This document shows positions 1 to 11,500 of a stretch of 64,000 nucleotides of DNA, in pieces; position 1 is the first letter of the stretch; the number at the start of each line of letters is the position of its first letter. The DNA is from Punica granatum. Lineage: Eukaryota > Streptophyta > Magnoliopsida > Myrtales > Lythraceae. Location of the stretch: NCBI RefSeq assembly GCF_007655135.1, contig NC_045132.1, forward strand, positions 18,366,534 through 18,430,533, given 5' to 3'. Under the pieces are notes generated by a model. The model made no database searches and was not told the origin of the DNA. It saw nothing but the letters and a program-made list of their open reading frames with translations. Made by a program: the position numbers and the translations under genes.

Positions 1-590
1 CCGTCTTTACAGCTTTTCGGACTCCGCGTCCAGGACTCCGTGTCCGTCTTTACTGCTTTTCGGACTCCGCGTCCATCTTTACTGCTTTTCGGACTCCGCG
101 TCCAGAACTCCGCGTCCATCTTTACTGCTTTTCGGACTCCGCGTCCAGGACTCCGCGTCCAGGACTCCGTGTCCATCTTTACTGCTTTTCGGACTTCGCA
201 TCCAGGACTCCGTGTCCATGTTTACTGCTTTTCGGACTCCGCGTCCAGGACTCCGTGTCCATCTTTACAGCTTTTCGGACTCCGCGTCCAGGACTCCGTG
301 TCCATGTTTACTGCTTTTCGGACTCCGTGTCCACCTTTACTGCTTTTCGGACTCCGCGTCCAGGACTTCGTGTCTATCTTTACTGCTTTTCGGACTCCGT
401 GTCCAGGATTTTGTGTCCACCTTTACTGCTTTTCGGACTCCGTGTCCAGGACTTCGTGTCCATTTTTACTGCTTTCCAAAATTCTTGTTCACTTTTACTG
501 CTTTCCGGACTTCGTGTCTGCCTTTATCGCTTTTAGGACTTCGTGTTCACATTTATTGCTTTACGAACTTTTATTGCTTTACGAACTTTA
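1..590 (+). repeat. 43-bp tandem array in retrotransposon 3' untranslated region
   Basis: A unit of about 43 bp (TTTACTGCTTTTCGGACTCC followed by GCGTCCAGGACTCCGTGTCC and ATC) recurs about 10-13 times. Some copies lack or double a half-unit, and copies decay toward 590. Stop codons are rare in the unit, so two or three frames stay open; this explains the long apparent reading frames, which I do not take as genes. The position next to the polypurine tract matches the tandem arrays seen in Tat/Ogre 3' regions. Confidence 0.85.
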
Positions 591-771
591 TCCCTGCATT
601 TGCTTTTTCGAGTTACAAATTCACACCGTATCATTTCCTTGTCATGACTCATTCGTCTTTTTCCTCCCACAAACAGGTACGTTGCATCTGGGAGAATGGC
701 CAGGTGGTCGTCAAGACTGAACGGGTGCTTCTCATAATCTTTGGCCGCACCCTCTATCCGAGCACGCAACC

Positions 772-785
772 AAAGAGGGGCAAGC
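772..785 (+). other. Polypurine tract of the retrotransposon
   Basis: The purine-rich run AAAGAGGGGCAAGC lies directly before the LTR start at 786. The minus-strand relative at 39395-39410 has the equivalent tract, AAAGAGGAGC on its own strand. In LTR elements this tract primes plus-strand DNA synthesis. Confidence 0.7.
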
Positions 786-3700
786 TGTCAGCACCCAATT
801 TTGGTCCACCGGCTTCAGAAGGCAAAATCGTCGTTTTTGCCACCCGTGAGGGAAGTATTTCCGATTAATTACCCGAGTATTCACGACTTTTCGGAGATAG
901 CACGTTTTCCTAATCTAGCACCAATTTTATGATTTTTCAAAATAATACCATTTGGGACGTTTTCAAATTTCGCGTACATCGGCGTCAATTTTCAAAATTC
1001 GGGACAAATTCTAGATTGAAAATAATTTTATCGCATAATATCGACCGGCGAATTTTCCGGAGCGTGATGGCGGTCTCGAATTATTTTTCCGACGTCCGAT
1101 CCAGAAGACGAGATTTTAAATTTGTACGCGCGTCGATTTTGAAATTCGAAAAAAAAAAATTTCAAAAGCCGGTCAGAAGTCAGACTGCTGACTTCTGACC
1201 GTGGCTTTCCCTTTTTCTTACTTTTCATTTTCCCAGCCTTCGTCCTTCTTCTTCTTCTTCTTCTGACTTCTTCTGTTTCTTTTCTTTTTATTTTCCGATA
1301 ATGGCAGCTCCCTGCGGCGCCGCTCTTCTGCCCGAGACCGACTCGTCTTGTCACTGTCCTCTCAGCTACGTTCTTCCTCTGCACACGTTAACTCTGACTC
1401 GCACGGCAACAACCGGAACCGGCTCGGCCCCTCCTCAAAAACCGGCGGTTCTCTTTCCCTCGCTGGCTCTCCCTCTCTCTCTCGATTCCGGAACAAAATC
1501 GGCAGCTCACGGAAAAAATCGGGGGGGGGGGGGGGGGGGGACTCAGACACGAAAAAATTTTCCCACAGCTCACGCTCTCCCTCAGCTCACCCAGATTTTT
1601 CCCCGACAGCTCACCCACGGCCGAAACTTCCAGCTCCTAGCCGAACCCGCAACTCCCCCAGCTCACCCGGGAACCCCCAGCTCGAAGTACCCGAAACCCC
1701 GCTGCCCCTCAGCTCGCCCGATCCTCCCGAAAACCCCAGCTCACTCATTCTCATCCCGGCTTTCCCTCAGCTCCAGACCGGTCCGCCTACTCTCGGAGCT
1801 CGACTCCCCGAGACTCCCTCAGCTCGACCGCACACCCGAATTTCTCTCGGCTCCCTCGCCTCCCTTTGTGTTTTTTGGCTAACCGGGTCGTCTCATTTTT
1901 TTTTCGGGTTGAACAGAAGGCCGAGACCAGCAACCCAGACAGCACCAGGCGGCCCAGCCCGGTCCTCCAGCGGCCCAGCCCGTTTCAGCAGAGCCCAGTC
2001 CGGCCCGGTCCGCCCCCCATCAGTCCGAATCCCATCGGCCCAATAGTCGGTCCGGCCCACTAGGCCCAATTTGGTCCAGTCCACCCCACCGGATCTCGGC
2101 CCGACCCAACTCGTCCGGCAATTTTCTTTTTTTATTTTTTTATTTTACAGATTCACCCCCAATCTCCCGAACTAGGTAAATTCCCAACTTAGTGGCATGT
2201 TTAGGACTCCGCTTCTGAATATTAATGCTTACTTGGATGAATATGATGCGAAATGAATGTTATTGGGCTGTACGGGTGATCGGATTCGTCTCAAACTCGA
2301 TTTTACGAACTTTCCGTTTGTCTCATTTTAGTACAGAGAACGCATTTTTTATTTTTTCAGATCTGCCCTGAATTTTAAAATGGTTTCCAGTCAAGTCCCG
2401 GTCATTTTAATATCTTCAAATCAGTCCCTGAACTTTTCGAAATTTTTAAATCAGTCCCTGAACTTTTCGGAATCTCCAGATCAGTCCTGAACTTTTCGGA
2501 TTTTTTAAATCAGTCTCTAAACCTTTTGCAATTTTCAAATCAGTCCCTGAATTTTTCGGAATTTTCACATTAGTCCCTGAACTTTTCGAATTTTCACATC
2601 AGTCCCTGAGCTTTTCGGAATTTGCAGATCAGTCCTTTAACTTTTCGGAATTTTCAAATCAGTCCTGAACATTTTCCAAAGACATCCAGCCCTTTCCTAC
2701 TTGGATCACCGACCGACAGCGTGTGTACCATGTTTAAATATTTCATTCTTGTAATTATATGTATATGGCATGACAACATGTGTGCTTTGCATGATTTTTC
2801 GCTTTCCATGAATCGGTGCCGTTTTATCGATTTCGTTGATATCGTGTTTGCGTGTATGTTTGTATGTGTTTATCATGATCATGGCGGCACCGGTTATGTA
2901 AATTTGTACGTTCGCCGTGCTTAATGTGGTGATATGCTCTTGATCGGTGCTTAAAATGCTTTATCGTTTAAATCGAAACCTCACATGAATTGGGTTAATC
3001 ATGCAAACTCGACCTAAAATTAATTTTTAAATCCTAAGGCGATCGGGAATTAGGATTCGCATCGGATGGTCCATCAATGATCGGCTCGACGGTCCGAAAC
3101 TCGAATATTTAGAGCATTTGGCAAAACATTAATTAATTTAATCAATAATTCCACTAACGGGGTAATTGGACGTTCACACGATTAATTAATCCACTTGGCC
3201 CTAATAATTTTGTACGAATTGGTAATAAACCGGTAACACGCGTCGATAGGTTGCAAACATGCGTTGGTGCCCTTCTCAAAACTTGCAAATTTTATAAAAC
3301 TCGAGACACGTAGTTCGATGTGACATGGATGTCCAGGAAGGACTTGCGCGTCTTGACTCGAGGCCTCACCTGATTTCAGGAAACTCAGGTCGGGACGTGG
3401 AAGTTCTTCTTAGATCACTTCCGGATAGATTAACCGATCTCTTGGTTTTCTGGGGTTCTTGACAACCTTGGAGGGCCCAGGGGATCGGTTAGCGCCGGTC
3501 ACAGGCCGAGGCGGCCCGCGCCGCATGATCTCTCTTTTCTGAAAATATTTTCACCTCAAGGGCAAAATCGTCTATTTGCAACTTAGCGACACCCCTAGGG
3601 TTAGAATAATAGAAACACTACGGTATTAGGGTAGGGATGGGCTACCTGTCTAGGCGCAACTTCATCTGCACAGCCCGCTCTATCCGACCGATGAGTTTTT

Positions 3701-4810
3701 TTATTACTCTAGCATAATCTCGGGTAGTTAGTTCGGGTGGATTGGCTCAAAATACAAACACCGGACTAATTATATACTTGGTTAAGACAAAAACGGGCAA
3801 TAGCGGGATAGGCGTTAGGTTCTAGGACTTACGAGCGGAATCCATATTCGGTAATAACTTGTAACAACCATAGTGTCACAACATAGAACAATTTTAAAAG
3901 CAACCCACAAATATAAGATTTGACAACAGACGTCACGTACGTCAAGTCCTCGAAAATAATGCCAAGTGCGAAATACCTTCCCGAGGCGATCCTTGATCGA
4001 TTTCACACCTTGTACCCACTTTGTCTGTTTAGGGTAGGATTTGCATGCCAAGATACCCCGGTTAATAATTGGTTAATTCACGTAAATTCGGTAATAATAA
4101 AACCCAATTGTTTGTTTATTTATGCCCGTTTTGTTACATTATTGCACTTGTTTTGTTATGCGGATCGAGCCCGATCCCTTAGGATACGATCCATAGGGGG
4201 TCCAACGCCCCAACCGTAGATCACAAGGTCTAACCCCCTAACACTGAGCGCGCATCTTAATTTCAATTCCAGTTTTTCAAACCACACGGTGAGCACGAGT
4301 GGAATAATAACCGAACGCGATTCGACCGAGATTCAGTTGTTGTAATTTGTATTTTATTTATTTGAGAGGACAATGTAAGGATTTATATTATACATTTTTT
4401 CATGTAAGAATCCCGGTCGGAGAGTGGACGGTCGGAGTGTTCCTTCGAATTTACGGCGTCAAAACGCGTAAGATGAGCGGAACTTAATTAAGCGGTAATT
4501 AAATTAAAATGGCAAGTTTAGACAAGCTAGAGTACCGATAGGGCATGCGAGATATAGGCTCGCATGTAACAGAACCCCCGAATTCGGAACCTCGAGTTTC
4601 GCAGACCATATGCCTTAGCAATTAGGTGTACCCCGTATCCCTAGACCCGAGTAACTTGCCGGCCCTCGACCTTTCGGGTTGTAAAATGGCAAGTGGTAAC
4701 TCCTTCTCACGTGCGTCCGTCGCGCGTCCCCGGGAAGGTGGACACTTCCAAGCCGCGTTGCATAGGCGCGCGCACGCGTGCCCCGACGAGATGAAATTCG
4801 GGTGCGCACA
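786..4810 (+). repeat. 3' LTR, subfamily A (4,025 bp)
   Basis: This LTR is colinear with the solo LTR at 57248-61282 over its whole length. Its parts are an AT-rich start, a pyrimidine-rich segment with many CAGCTC motifs (about 1200-2130, with a 20-G run at 1521-1540), a set of degenerate repeats (about 2390-2680), and a 3' portion from about 3200 that is shared with the other large LTRs of this window. No convincing reading frame is present. The many short frames over the pyrimidine-rich part are compositional. Confidence 0.8.
2385..2685 (+). repeat. Degenerate short tandem repeat inside the LTR
   Basis: The phrase AATCAGTCCCTGAACTTTTC followed by GGAATTTTCA recurs about nine times, spaced roughly 28-36 bp. 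The solo LTR at 57248-61282 has the same series, more diverged, at about 58680-59140, so the array was present in the common ancestor of the two LTRs. Confidence 0.8.
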
Positions 4811-5699
4811 GGCATTCCTTCATGAAAATAACACTTGATATATCATATTATACTCGATTATCTTTCTTTCATGTAAATAAACATTACGTTACATTAAGCA
4901 TATTCTTATTATACTAGCGCATACATTGCACGTGATTTTTTTTTGTTTTCATTCAATAATAAGAGAGACTCGTGAGCCTAATATGAGGAAAAAAAAATCT
5001 AATAAAGGGCATAGGTACTCGTATAATGTGAATCTGACATAGAATTCTTAATTAGGTAACCAGACGATAGAATATATCACTATACTATATTTCCTTCATT
5101 ATGAAAACTAATTGAAAATGTTGAGTTATTATATATATATATATCTTAAATAATTTGATTTCACTAAGATTTAACGGTATTATTGTGTAAATAGTTAAAG
5201 AAAAATAACTATTATGCTTCCCAATAAAAATAGCTAATATACTTTCCATATAATTGATACATTTGTAAACATTTTCAAGCAAATGAACATAGGTCCATTG
5301 ATTCCCGTGATTTTGTCAAGCAAATGAAAAATAGCTTCTCATTCCATGTATATATATTTTAAATTTTGGGTTTCCAGTTTCCTTAATTTTGTCTCCACTT
5401 CATTTCTAAGTCAAGGTATATCCATCATTAATGTAAACTCAGGATAACTTTTATTAATCCGAGGCACAACAATACAACATCGGCTCTTTATTGACAATAG
5501 GCCCATTGGGCCTAATACAAAAATAAAAATTAAAACGAAATGGTGAGGATCAAATTCAAGACATTTTGATCTCGATATCGGCGTCTTGTGCCATTACACT
5601 AAGACTATTTCCTCAAGATCAGCTCCTTATTTAACATAGCATACACACAAGTAATTATGCAGAAATGTACATATATTACAGAAAGCCTTGAAAAGGTCC
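4811..5699. other. Unit A left flank, 3' of MLP1; no gene
   Basis: AT-rich sequence homologous to unit B (14829-16457). No coding sequence is supported. It holds short AT runs and, at about 5445-5612, an antisense SINE-like block. Unit B carries an extra segment of about 750 bp (about 14955-15712) that is absent here. Confidence 0.7.
5445..5612 (-). mobile_element. tRNA-derived SINE-like element, antisense
   Basis: Read on the minus strand, the block has an A-box-like stretch (TGTAATGGCACAAGACGCCG) about 45 bp before a B-box-like stretch (AATTTGATCCTC), then an AT-rich tail. Unit B has the same block at about 16200-16365, where the B box reads GTTTGATACTC. The A and B boxes are the internal RNA polymerase III promoter of tRNA-derived SINEs. 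The edges are approximate. Confidence 0.45.
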
Positions 5700-7295
5700 T
5701 TAGGCCCCAGAGGTCAGGTTAGCGTCAATGTCCCTGGTGACCTTTACGGCGAACTCGAGTAAAGAGTAGGGTTCCGGGGTCTCCTCGCTTACCTTCCCGT
5801 ACTCTATTGTCCAATGCACGGTGGTCCCAGTCCCCCCCTCCTTTGCAGTGGCCTGAACGATCAGGATGAAAGTCTTGTACAAATTCAATAGATCACCTTC
5901 GATCACACTGAAGGTGGCTTTGTTATTCTGATCATCCAAGGCGTCGATTCTCTCCTTCGCAGTCTTGGGCTGTCCGTCTTAGAGATTTCAATTTCGCAAA
6001 ACAAAAAGTTGCCATGGGTTAAAATTTGTTCGATAATTTTCTTATGTACTTCAACGAAGGAGGAGGGTGGGGGGGTGGGGTGGGGTGGTAAGGAAATAGA
6101 CTAAACCCTCAAATCCAGAGAGACTGAAACTGGAAGAACATAATCCTCTGTAAAGATAACGAAAATGCGATCTAGCAACCTTTTTCCGGATGGACCGAAT
6201 GATGGTGTTTTTTTCAATTAATGATTTCTCGAATTCTTCTGGGCAAGACTAAATTTTAAGTTATTATAAACACAGTTCCTTGTAGGAGGAATTTTTTTTT
6301 CCCCCGGTGATCTGTAAGATAATATTTATATTAAGCTTACTATTATGTGTTATCTAAATAGTAGGGGCGGCCCAGGAGAATTTGGGGCTTAAAAAAAAAT
6401 TGCATACGGAGCGTGATTTATCTAAAAAAATATTATAATTTTTACTAAAATTGTTTTTCTAATTTTTTAAAATGCAATTTACGGATTAATTTTTATAATC
6501 AATGTCTCTAAAATTGTTTAGCTAATAGTAAAATTAATCAATATTATTTTTCTTGAGGTATTGTAGATTTTTAACTAATGGAATGTTCTTGCGATAATAT
6601 TTAACCCGGATTCCTACAGCCTAAAATGAGGAAGTCGTGCCCTTCCTTTTTCACCCCCATTTTTGTGTCTAACCCAAGCCAAGTGGGATCTATTTACAAT
6701 TAGAGAAAATTTTAGGGGGGCATCGCTTCAATTTTTAGAAACTTGCCGTACTGACTAAGCGATTCAGTTAAAAAGGTAAGTACATCCCCATTTACTTAAT
6801 AATTAAATGGTTTTTTGATTTAAGTATATTAAATTAAATAATTTTCTTATTAAAATTAAGCTGAAAATTTAATTTCAGCATTTGACTTGAGTAATTAAAT
6901 ACACTCTAGGTCTACAGTAACATTATATGGATTCCACCTGATGAGTCCTGACATTATATCCCTGACGCGTGTTTAGGGAATAACTATGGTTGTATCAGAG
7001 AATAGAACATCAAGGGATATTCGTCATAAAATAAACAAATAAATAAAAGAACATCAAGGGATAAAGTTTTAATGTTATAAAGTGCGTGCATATATCCCTT
7101 ACCATGGACATAATCCCAATGAATAACAGACCCGACCTTTCCCCAGTCACCTTCGTGCAACTTGGTACCATGTACGTTGTCGGGGCTCGCGTCCGAGATG
7201 TCCTGAGGCTTGGAGCTGAACACATTGTAGAACTTTTTTGGCGAAGATCTGATCCCAATGTCAATCTCCATCCTCCCTTGTACCAAATGAGCCAT
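5700..7295 (-). CDS. MLP-like protein (Bet v 1 family), copy 1
   Basis: Two exons: 7295-7103 (193 nt) and 5977-5700 (278 nt), joined by a 1,125-bp intron with a GT donor and AG acceptor. The join falls inside an Asp codon (residue 65) and gives 156 residues, the usual size for major latex/MLP-like proteins. Exon 1 starts MAHLVQGRMEIDIGI and carries LHEGDWGKVGSV (residues 47-58), the glycine-rich loop of the family. Exon 2 runs from DGQPKTAKERIDALDD through FSVIEGDLLNLYKTF to a C-terminal helix ending DIDANLTSGA. Family members have a hydrophobic ligand pocket and are thought to be cytosolic, with proposed roles in stress response and long-distance transport of hydrophobic compounds; the ligand cannot be read here. 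No signal peptide is seen. The gene differs from copy 2 at only four residues (18, 22, 81, 125). It looks intact. Confidence 0.9.
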
Positions 7296-7364
7296 TTCTT
7301 TTTATTCTACTGACTTTCTTCTTTTATCAGATATTATGGTGAATGATGAAAAAAGATGAGGAGG

Positions 7365-7375
7365 ATATATATATA
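7365..7375 (-). promoter_or_regulatory. TATA box of MLP1
   Basis: The minus strand reads CTATATATATATCC about 70 bp upstream of the MLP1 start codon at 7295. This predicts transcription starting near 7335 with a short leader of about 40 nt. The same motif is at the same distance in MLP2 (18121-18129) and, weaker, in MLP3 (45209-45216). Confidence 0.6.
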
Positions 7376-7555
7376 GAGAACAAGGGTATGGAGCAAACAA
7401 GTATGGCCGGTTAGCCCTTTTATAGATAGGAGAATACTTAATTTTGCTACCAGTCTTTGAGAAGAGTGACAGGTATCATAAAAGTAGGGAAGGAAGGGAG
7501 ACATTAATTAATCAAGTTATTAAACGTGGGTTAAATAATCGTGATCGATATCAAA

Positions 7556-7703
7556 AGTGAGTATAGCGCAGTGTGCACGTTTTCGCCTGACAACTAAGAA
7601 GTCGTAAGTTCGATACTAAGTGAGACTAACCGTCTCATTTCTTAGATATTAAGATTTTTTTTCATTGTATTCGGCCATGAGCATCTCTAATAACCGAAAA
7701 AAA
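7556..7703 (+). mobile_element. tRNA-derived SINE, unit A proximal copy
   Basis: It contains an A-box-like TAGCGCAGTGTGCACG and, about 35 bp on, a B-box-like AAGTTCGATACT, followed by a body with TAGATATTAAGATTTTTT and a 3' end CTAATAACCGAAAAAAA. This layout (tRNA-like head, body, short A-rich tail) is that of plant tRNA SINEs. It lies in the MLP1 upstream region in the opposite orientation to the gene. Confidence 0.7.
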
Positions 7704-7892
7704 TAATTGTGATAAATATGTTCTCCCAAAATAAAAAGAAGGGAGGGGGTGTGAATATTGTAGTTGGCAGGATATAAATTGTTTTCATTTGTTATATTAA
7801 AATTTTTATATAATGTTTTTCAAATACAAGAAAGATCCAAAGATCTAAAACACAAAATGAAAGTATGGTGAATGATGGAAAAAGATGAGGAG

Positions 7893-7903
7893 GATATATA
7901 TAG
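7893..7903 (-). promoter_or_regulatory. Second, distal TATA motif in the duplicated MLP1 promoter
   Basis: The distal promoter copy keeps the same CTATATATATCC context as the proximal copy, about 600 bp upstream of the MLP1 start codon. If used, it would give a leader crossing the proximal promoter. Activity cannot be judged from sequence. Confidence 0.35.
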
Positions 7904-8086
7904 AGAACAAGGGTATGGAGCAAACAAGTATGGCCGGTTAGCCCTTTTACGGAATAGGAGTATACTTAATTTTGCTACCAGTCTTTGAGAAGAGTGACAG
8001 GTACCATACAAGTCGGGAAGGAAGGGAGATATTAAATTAATCAAGTCATTAAACGTGGGCTAAAAAATCGTGATCGATATCAAAAG

Positions 8087-8237
8087 AGGGTGTAGCGCAG
8101 TAAGCACGTCCTTGCCTGACAATTAAGAGGTCGTAAGTTCGATACTCAGTGAAACTGCCCGTGTTCCTTTATTAGATATTACAATTTTTATTTTATTGTA
8201 TTCGGCCCATGGACCTCCCTTGTAACTGAAAAAAATA
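8087..8237 (+). mobile_element. tRNA-derived SINE, unit A distal copy
   Basis: Same family as the copy at 7556: GTGTAGCGCAGTAAGCACG (A box), AAGTTCGATACTC (B box), then a tail CTTGTAACTGAAAAAAATAA. It was probably copied with the promoter segment rather than inserted separately, because the sequence on both sides is duplicated too. Confidence 0.7.
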
Positions 8238-8394
8238 ATTGTCATTAATATGTTCTCCCACAATAAAAAAAAGGGAGGGGGTGTGAATATTGTAGTTGGC
8301 AGGATATGAAATTTTTTCATTTGTTATATTAAACTTTTAATATAATATTTTTCAAATACAAGAAAGATCCAAAGATCAAAAACAAAAAAACAAA

Positions 8395-8505
8395 AAGTAA
8401 ATTAAAAAATGGACACAAATAGTCCCAGTGACTAGTGAAAATTGAATTTGAAACCTCTTAACTTTTAGAAGAAAGCGATTGCCACTATCCTATACCTCAT
8501 TTCTC
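8395..8505 (-). mobile_element. Antisense SINE-like remnant
   Basis: On the minus strand the order is GATAGTGGCAATCGC (A-box-like), then GGTTTCAAATTC (B-box-like). The block recurs in unit B at about 18635-18725 and about 19375-19450. The tail is not clear, so the boundaries are approximate. Confidence 0.45.
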
Positions 8506-11500
8506 CATTTTTTTTTATAAATGCCATGCATATATAGAAATTAATTGACCGATACATGTAGCTAGGCCATGTATATCATGATGATATAAGTATTTCTAGT
8601 TAGAGGACATACGATCAGGAGTGTGTAATTGGACAACATCTTAAATGGATTTGCTTAACAATGAATAATGTGAATAGGAAAAAACAATAAGATTATATAA
8701 ATTCATGATCTGTTAACCATGTGTTAAGCTAATTTATTTATTTATTTGTGGCAATCTAATTGGTGCTTCCTCATACTCCATGGTGAGGTAGGATCACCCG
8801 AAATTTTTTCTGTATAAGTTGGCTCTTTGCATGAAGTCCATGAACGTATAGGGAACTTACTGAGCAGAAGAGACATAGTCAATGGAAATCGAAGATGGGA
8901 AATGGGAATAGATGTGAACCCAAAGCATTGGTTTGCCTCGAGGGCAATTATCACTGTATTCAACCCAAAACATTGGCTTCTTGTATCTTCGCATTATTTT
9001 GGTAATGTATGTTATATAATGTAATGGCAGGATTAATAAAAACGATAATTTAACCGTTTATATTAATTAATAGGGCAACTACAATTATATATGGAGATGC
9101 ATATCAATTATGAATTACAACACATAAAAGTTAAAAGCGCCAATACTTGAGAATTTTTTTTTTAATGTGCACATGGTATTTGGAAACCTAACAAATACTA
9201 ATTCAGTTCGAGAAAAATTATGACACGTACGCCAATACAACTAACAGTCTAGCATTCATAAAAAAAAATCATAAAAAACTAACAGTCTATCATGGACATA
9301 ATAAATCAAGACAATTATAACGTATATTTTTTAAATGGAAAATGTTGGGACACCGACCACGGTATTCTTAGCATTCTTTGGAGAACATAACGGAATGGAG
9401 TGTATAAGTTAGAAGAGTGAAAAAAGAAGAAGGAACAAGTTAGATCTCTATTTCTGATCTTTTTCTTTCAAATAATCTTAATGATAAGGTACTCTGAAAT
9501 CCTAGGCTTGGTCAATACGCTCTCTTTCTTGATTTATGGAACTGGTGGCCTGAATCAGCAGCGGTGGCAAATGTAGGAGGTTTGGAGAAAAGTATGAACG
9601 GAAGGGCATTCGAAAATAATAAGAACATATTCTTCTTCAATTGCGCTGCTGGCCAGCTCCAATAGCAAAGATCGATGCGGTGATTAAATAACCACATCTT
9701 CAGTAAGCAAATGTTGACATCGGTCCGATCTCATCTGCTTTGTTCCGGATCAATGATCGGGTCACTTAGTTAAAGGAGATCTCGTATGCTTCTACTAGAA
9801 AGATAGCTCTATCCTTTCTGAAATATTAGGATATAGTTATTGTAATATCGTTCACTTCTTAGAATAGAAAATCGAGATCTTGCTCACGTTATTTTCAAAC
9901 CTAACCAGCCAGTTCAATGGAAAAGAATAACAATTTTATAATTAAAAAAAAAACAACAATCAAAATTAAAACCCTAAATTGTTGATTGTTGATTAGTTTT
10001 TCTTTGGGATCATAGAACAATCCAACCGCAAGAGATGCCCCATCAGTTGGCAGCCTCCATAGCCAAAATCCAAATTAACAAGCAATCCGATTCTAATTTC
10101 ATGATATCCACAGCAAACATGGCGGTTCATTCACCTAATTCCATGAGCACCAAAAATCCAATGGCAGAGGTGAAGAATTGCTTCGAATCAAGAAATTTCT
10201 TCAAATTCTTTTAATCTTGGGCGTAACTCAGCAAAAACAATTTCATGGAGGTAAAGAATTGGTTCCAAATAGAAACTGGATATCATTTTCGAAGGAATAA
10301 CATTGAAATTAAGAATGGAAAATTGAATTGGAAGGACCGGAATGAGATATTAGGATATCCACAAATTTCAAAAATTGAAATCGAATTCTGAGGAATTTCG
10401 TGATTGCTTCCGATTCAATTGCACAGATATCTTAGTTGAATTGGAATTGGAAGTAATTCCTGATATTGCTTTTAATTCTTAAATTGATGTTACATGAACT
10501 CAATTGAAATGAAAACAATTCTTAGAGTGCGTTTGGATTCAAAGTTAAAGTAATTTTAATTTTGATTGCATCGGAGAACATTGCAAATTTGAGCACGCAT
10601 TGGGATTACTCTTCGACGGAATGATTGTTGGTGTTTCTGGTTGTTTATTTATTTAATTCTTAAATTTTGCATGCTGATTTTTTTAATAGTTTTTGATTTG
10701 TGATATTGAAATGATAAAATTCATTATTTTCTTACTGAACCGGACGGTTTGCAGAAAATAATGTCAGTCAGGATCGGCCCATTCTCGGACGCGGTCAATT
10801 GTCTTCAGAAATATATATGGAAAAAATACAAAAATAAAAATATGTGTAGAGAGTTGTTATTCTATACAAATATCGCCAAAACAGCAGAAATATTATCAAC
10901 TACCATAGTTGTTTTAATTTTCTTTTCCAGTTAATTATCGTAGAATCACCCCTACTAGTACTAATCCGATGAAATTGCAGGTTACTTCTTTGATTTTAGG
11001 TCTCCATTTCGTTGACTTGGCCGTTAGCATGGTTAATAAAATTAGTTTCAAATTTTAGACTTGAAACTTCCTTACTAAGAAATTAAATGGGGAGCAAATA
11101 TCGAATGCTACCGCCATCTCTTGATCCAGTGATTCACATAAAAAATTTATTATTTTTTCCTAAAAATCTGTAGTTGCAATTAATTTTTGGACATGTGCGG
11201 GCATAGAAATTAATTAAAGATGCAACTAATTTTTGGACCATGTGCATCAAAATCATGTGCATTCAGCGTCCAGCAAAATCATTTGCTGTCACTAGCTGTA
11301 CTTGGCAGTTAGAATTTATCTGCAATGGATACCGGAGCACTAATTAAGGCTTTCCGACCAATATTTATATTGGAGATTCTAGAGAGTTGACAGCAAAAAC
11401 AAAAACAATCACGCTTATTATTATTATTATTATTTTCTGATTATAAGGTCTCCTTATGTAAGATCCTACCCATACACATGTCCTTTGTCTTTTTAGTTTA

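Larger units (their letters stand above)
1..4810 (+). mobile_element. 3' end of a large-LTR retrotransposon (internal tail plus 3' LTR)
   Basis: The window opens inside a plus-strand LTR retrotransposon. Bases 1-785 are the end of the internal region, 772-785 is a polypurine tract, and 786-4810 is the 3' LTR. The LTR starts TGTCAGCACC and ends GGTGCGCACA, so it has the usual TG...CA ends. After 4810 the sequence becomes homologous to 14829 onward, a host duplicate, which fixes the right edge. No gag or pol is inside the window. Tandem repeats just before the polypurine tract together with a 4-kb LTR are known from Tat/Ogre-type Ty3/gypsy elements; that lineage is an inference because no polymerase is visible. 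Confidence 0.8.
7335..8390 (-). repeat. Tandemly duplicated promoter region of MLP1
   Basis: Two direct copies of about 530 bp lie head to tail: about 7335-7863 (proximal) and 7866-8390 (distal). Each contains the TATA stretch, the conserved block next to GAACAAGGGTATGGAGCAAA, and a tRNA-derived SINE, and ends near ACAAGAAAGATCCAAAGATC. Unit B has the same duplication with a longer unit of about 750 bp. Confidence 0.85.

Noticed and set aside
1..590. CRISPR array
   Set aside because: The repeats are contiguous and degenerate without unique spacers, and the context is a plant retrotransposon; the same holds for 25033-25316 and 39882-40207.
40..868. Three overlapping plus-strand frames (up to 226 codons) rich in FTAFRTPRPGLR
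   Set aside because: They are the 43-bp tandem array read in different frames; the array has few stops and belongs to a retrotransposon 3' region.
1301..2063. Proline/serine-rich frames of 193 and 232 codons on plus
   Set aside because: They lie inside the CT-rich LTR part, overlap in several frames, and have no domain; the homologous LTR at 57.6-58.4 kb does not keep the same frame.
7086..7313. Plus-strand frame of 75 codons, also at 17830-18057
   Set aside because: Antisense shadow of MLP exon 1.
7556..8160. Functional tRNA genes
   Set aside because: A- and B-box-like motifs are present, but the sequence cannot form a proper cloverleaf and continues into a SINE body and tail.
8742..9024. 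Overlapping conserved frames on both strands
   Set aside because: The minus frame is stopped in unit B, the plus frame has no homology; conservation is explained by the segmental duplication.
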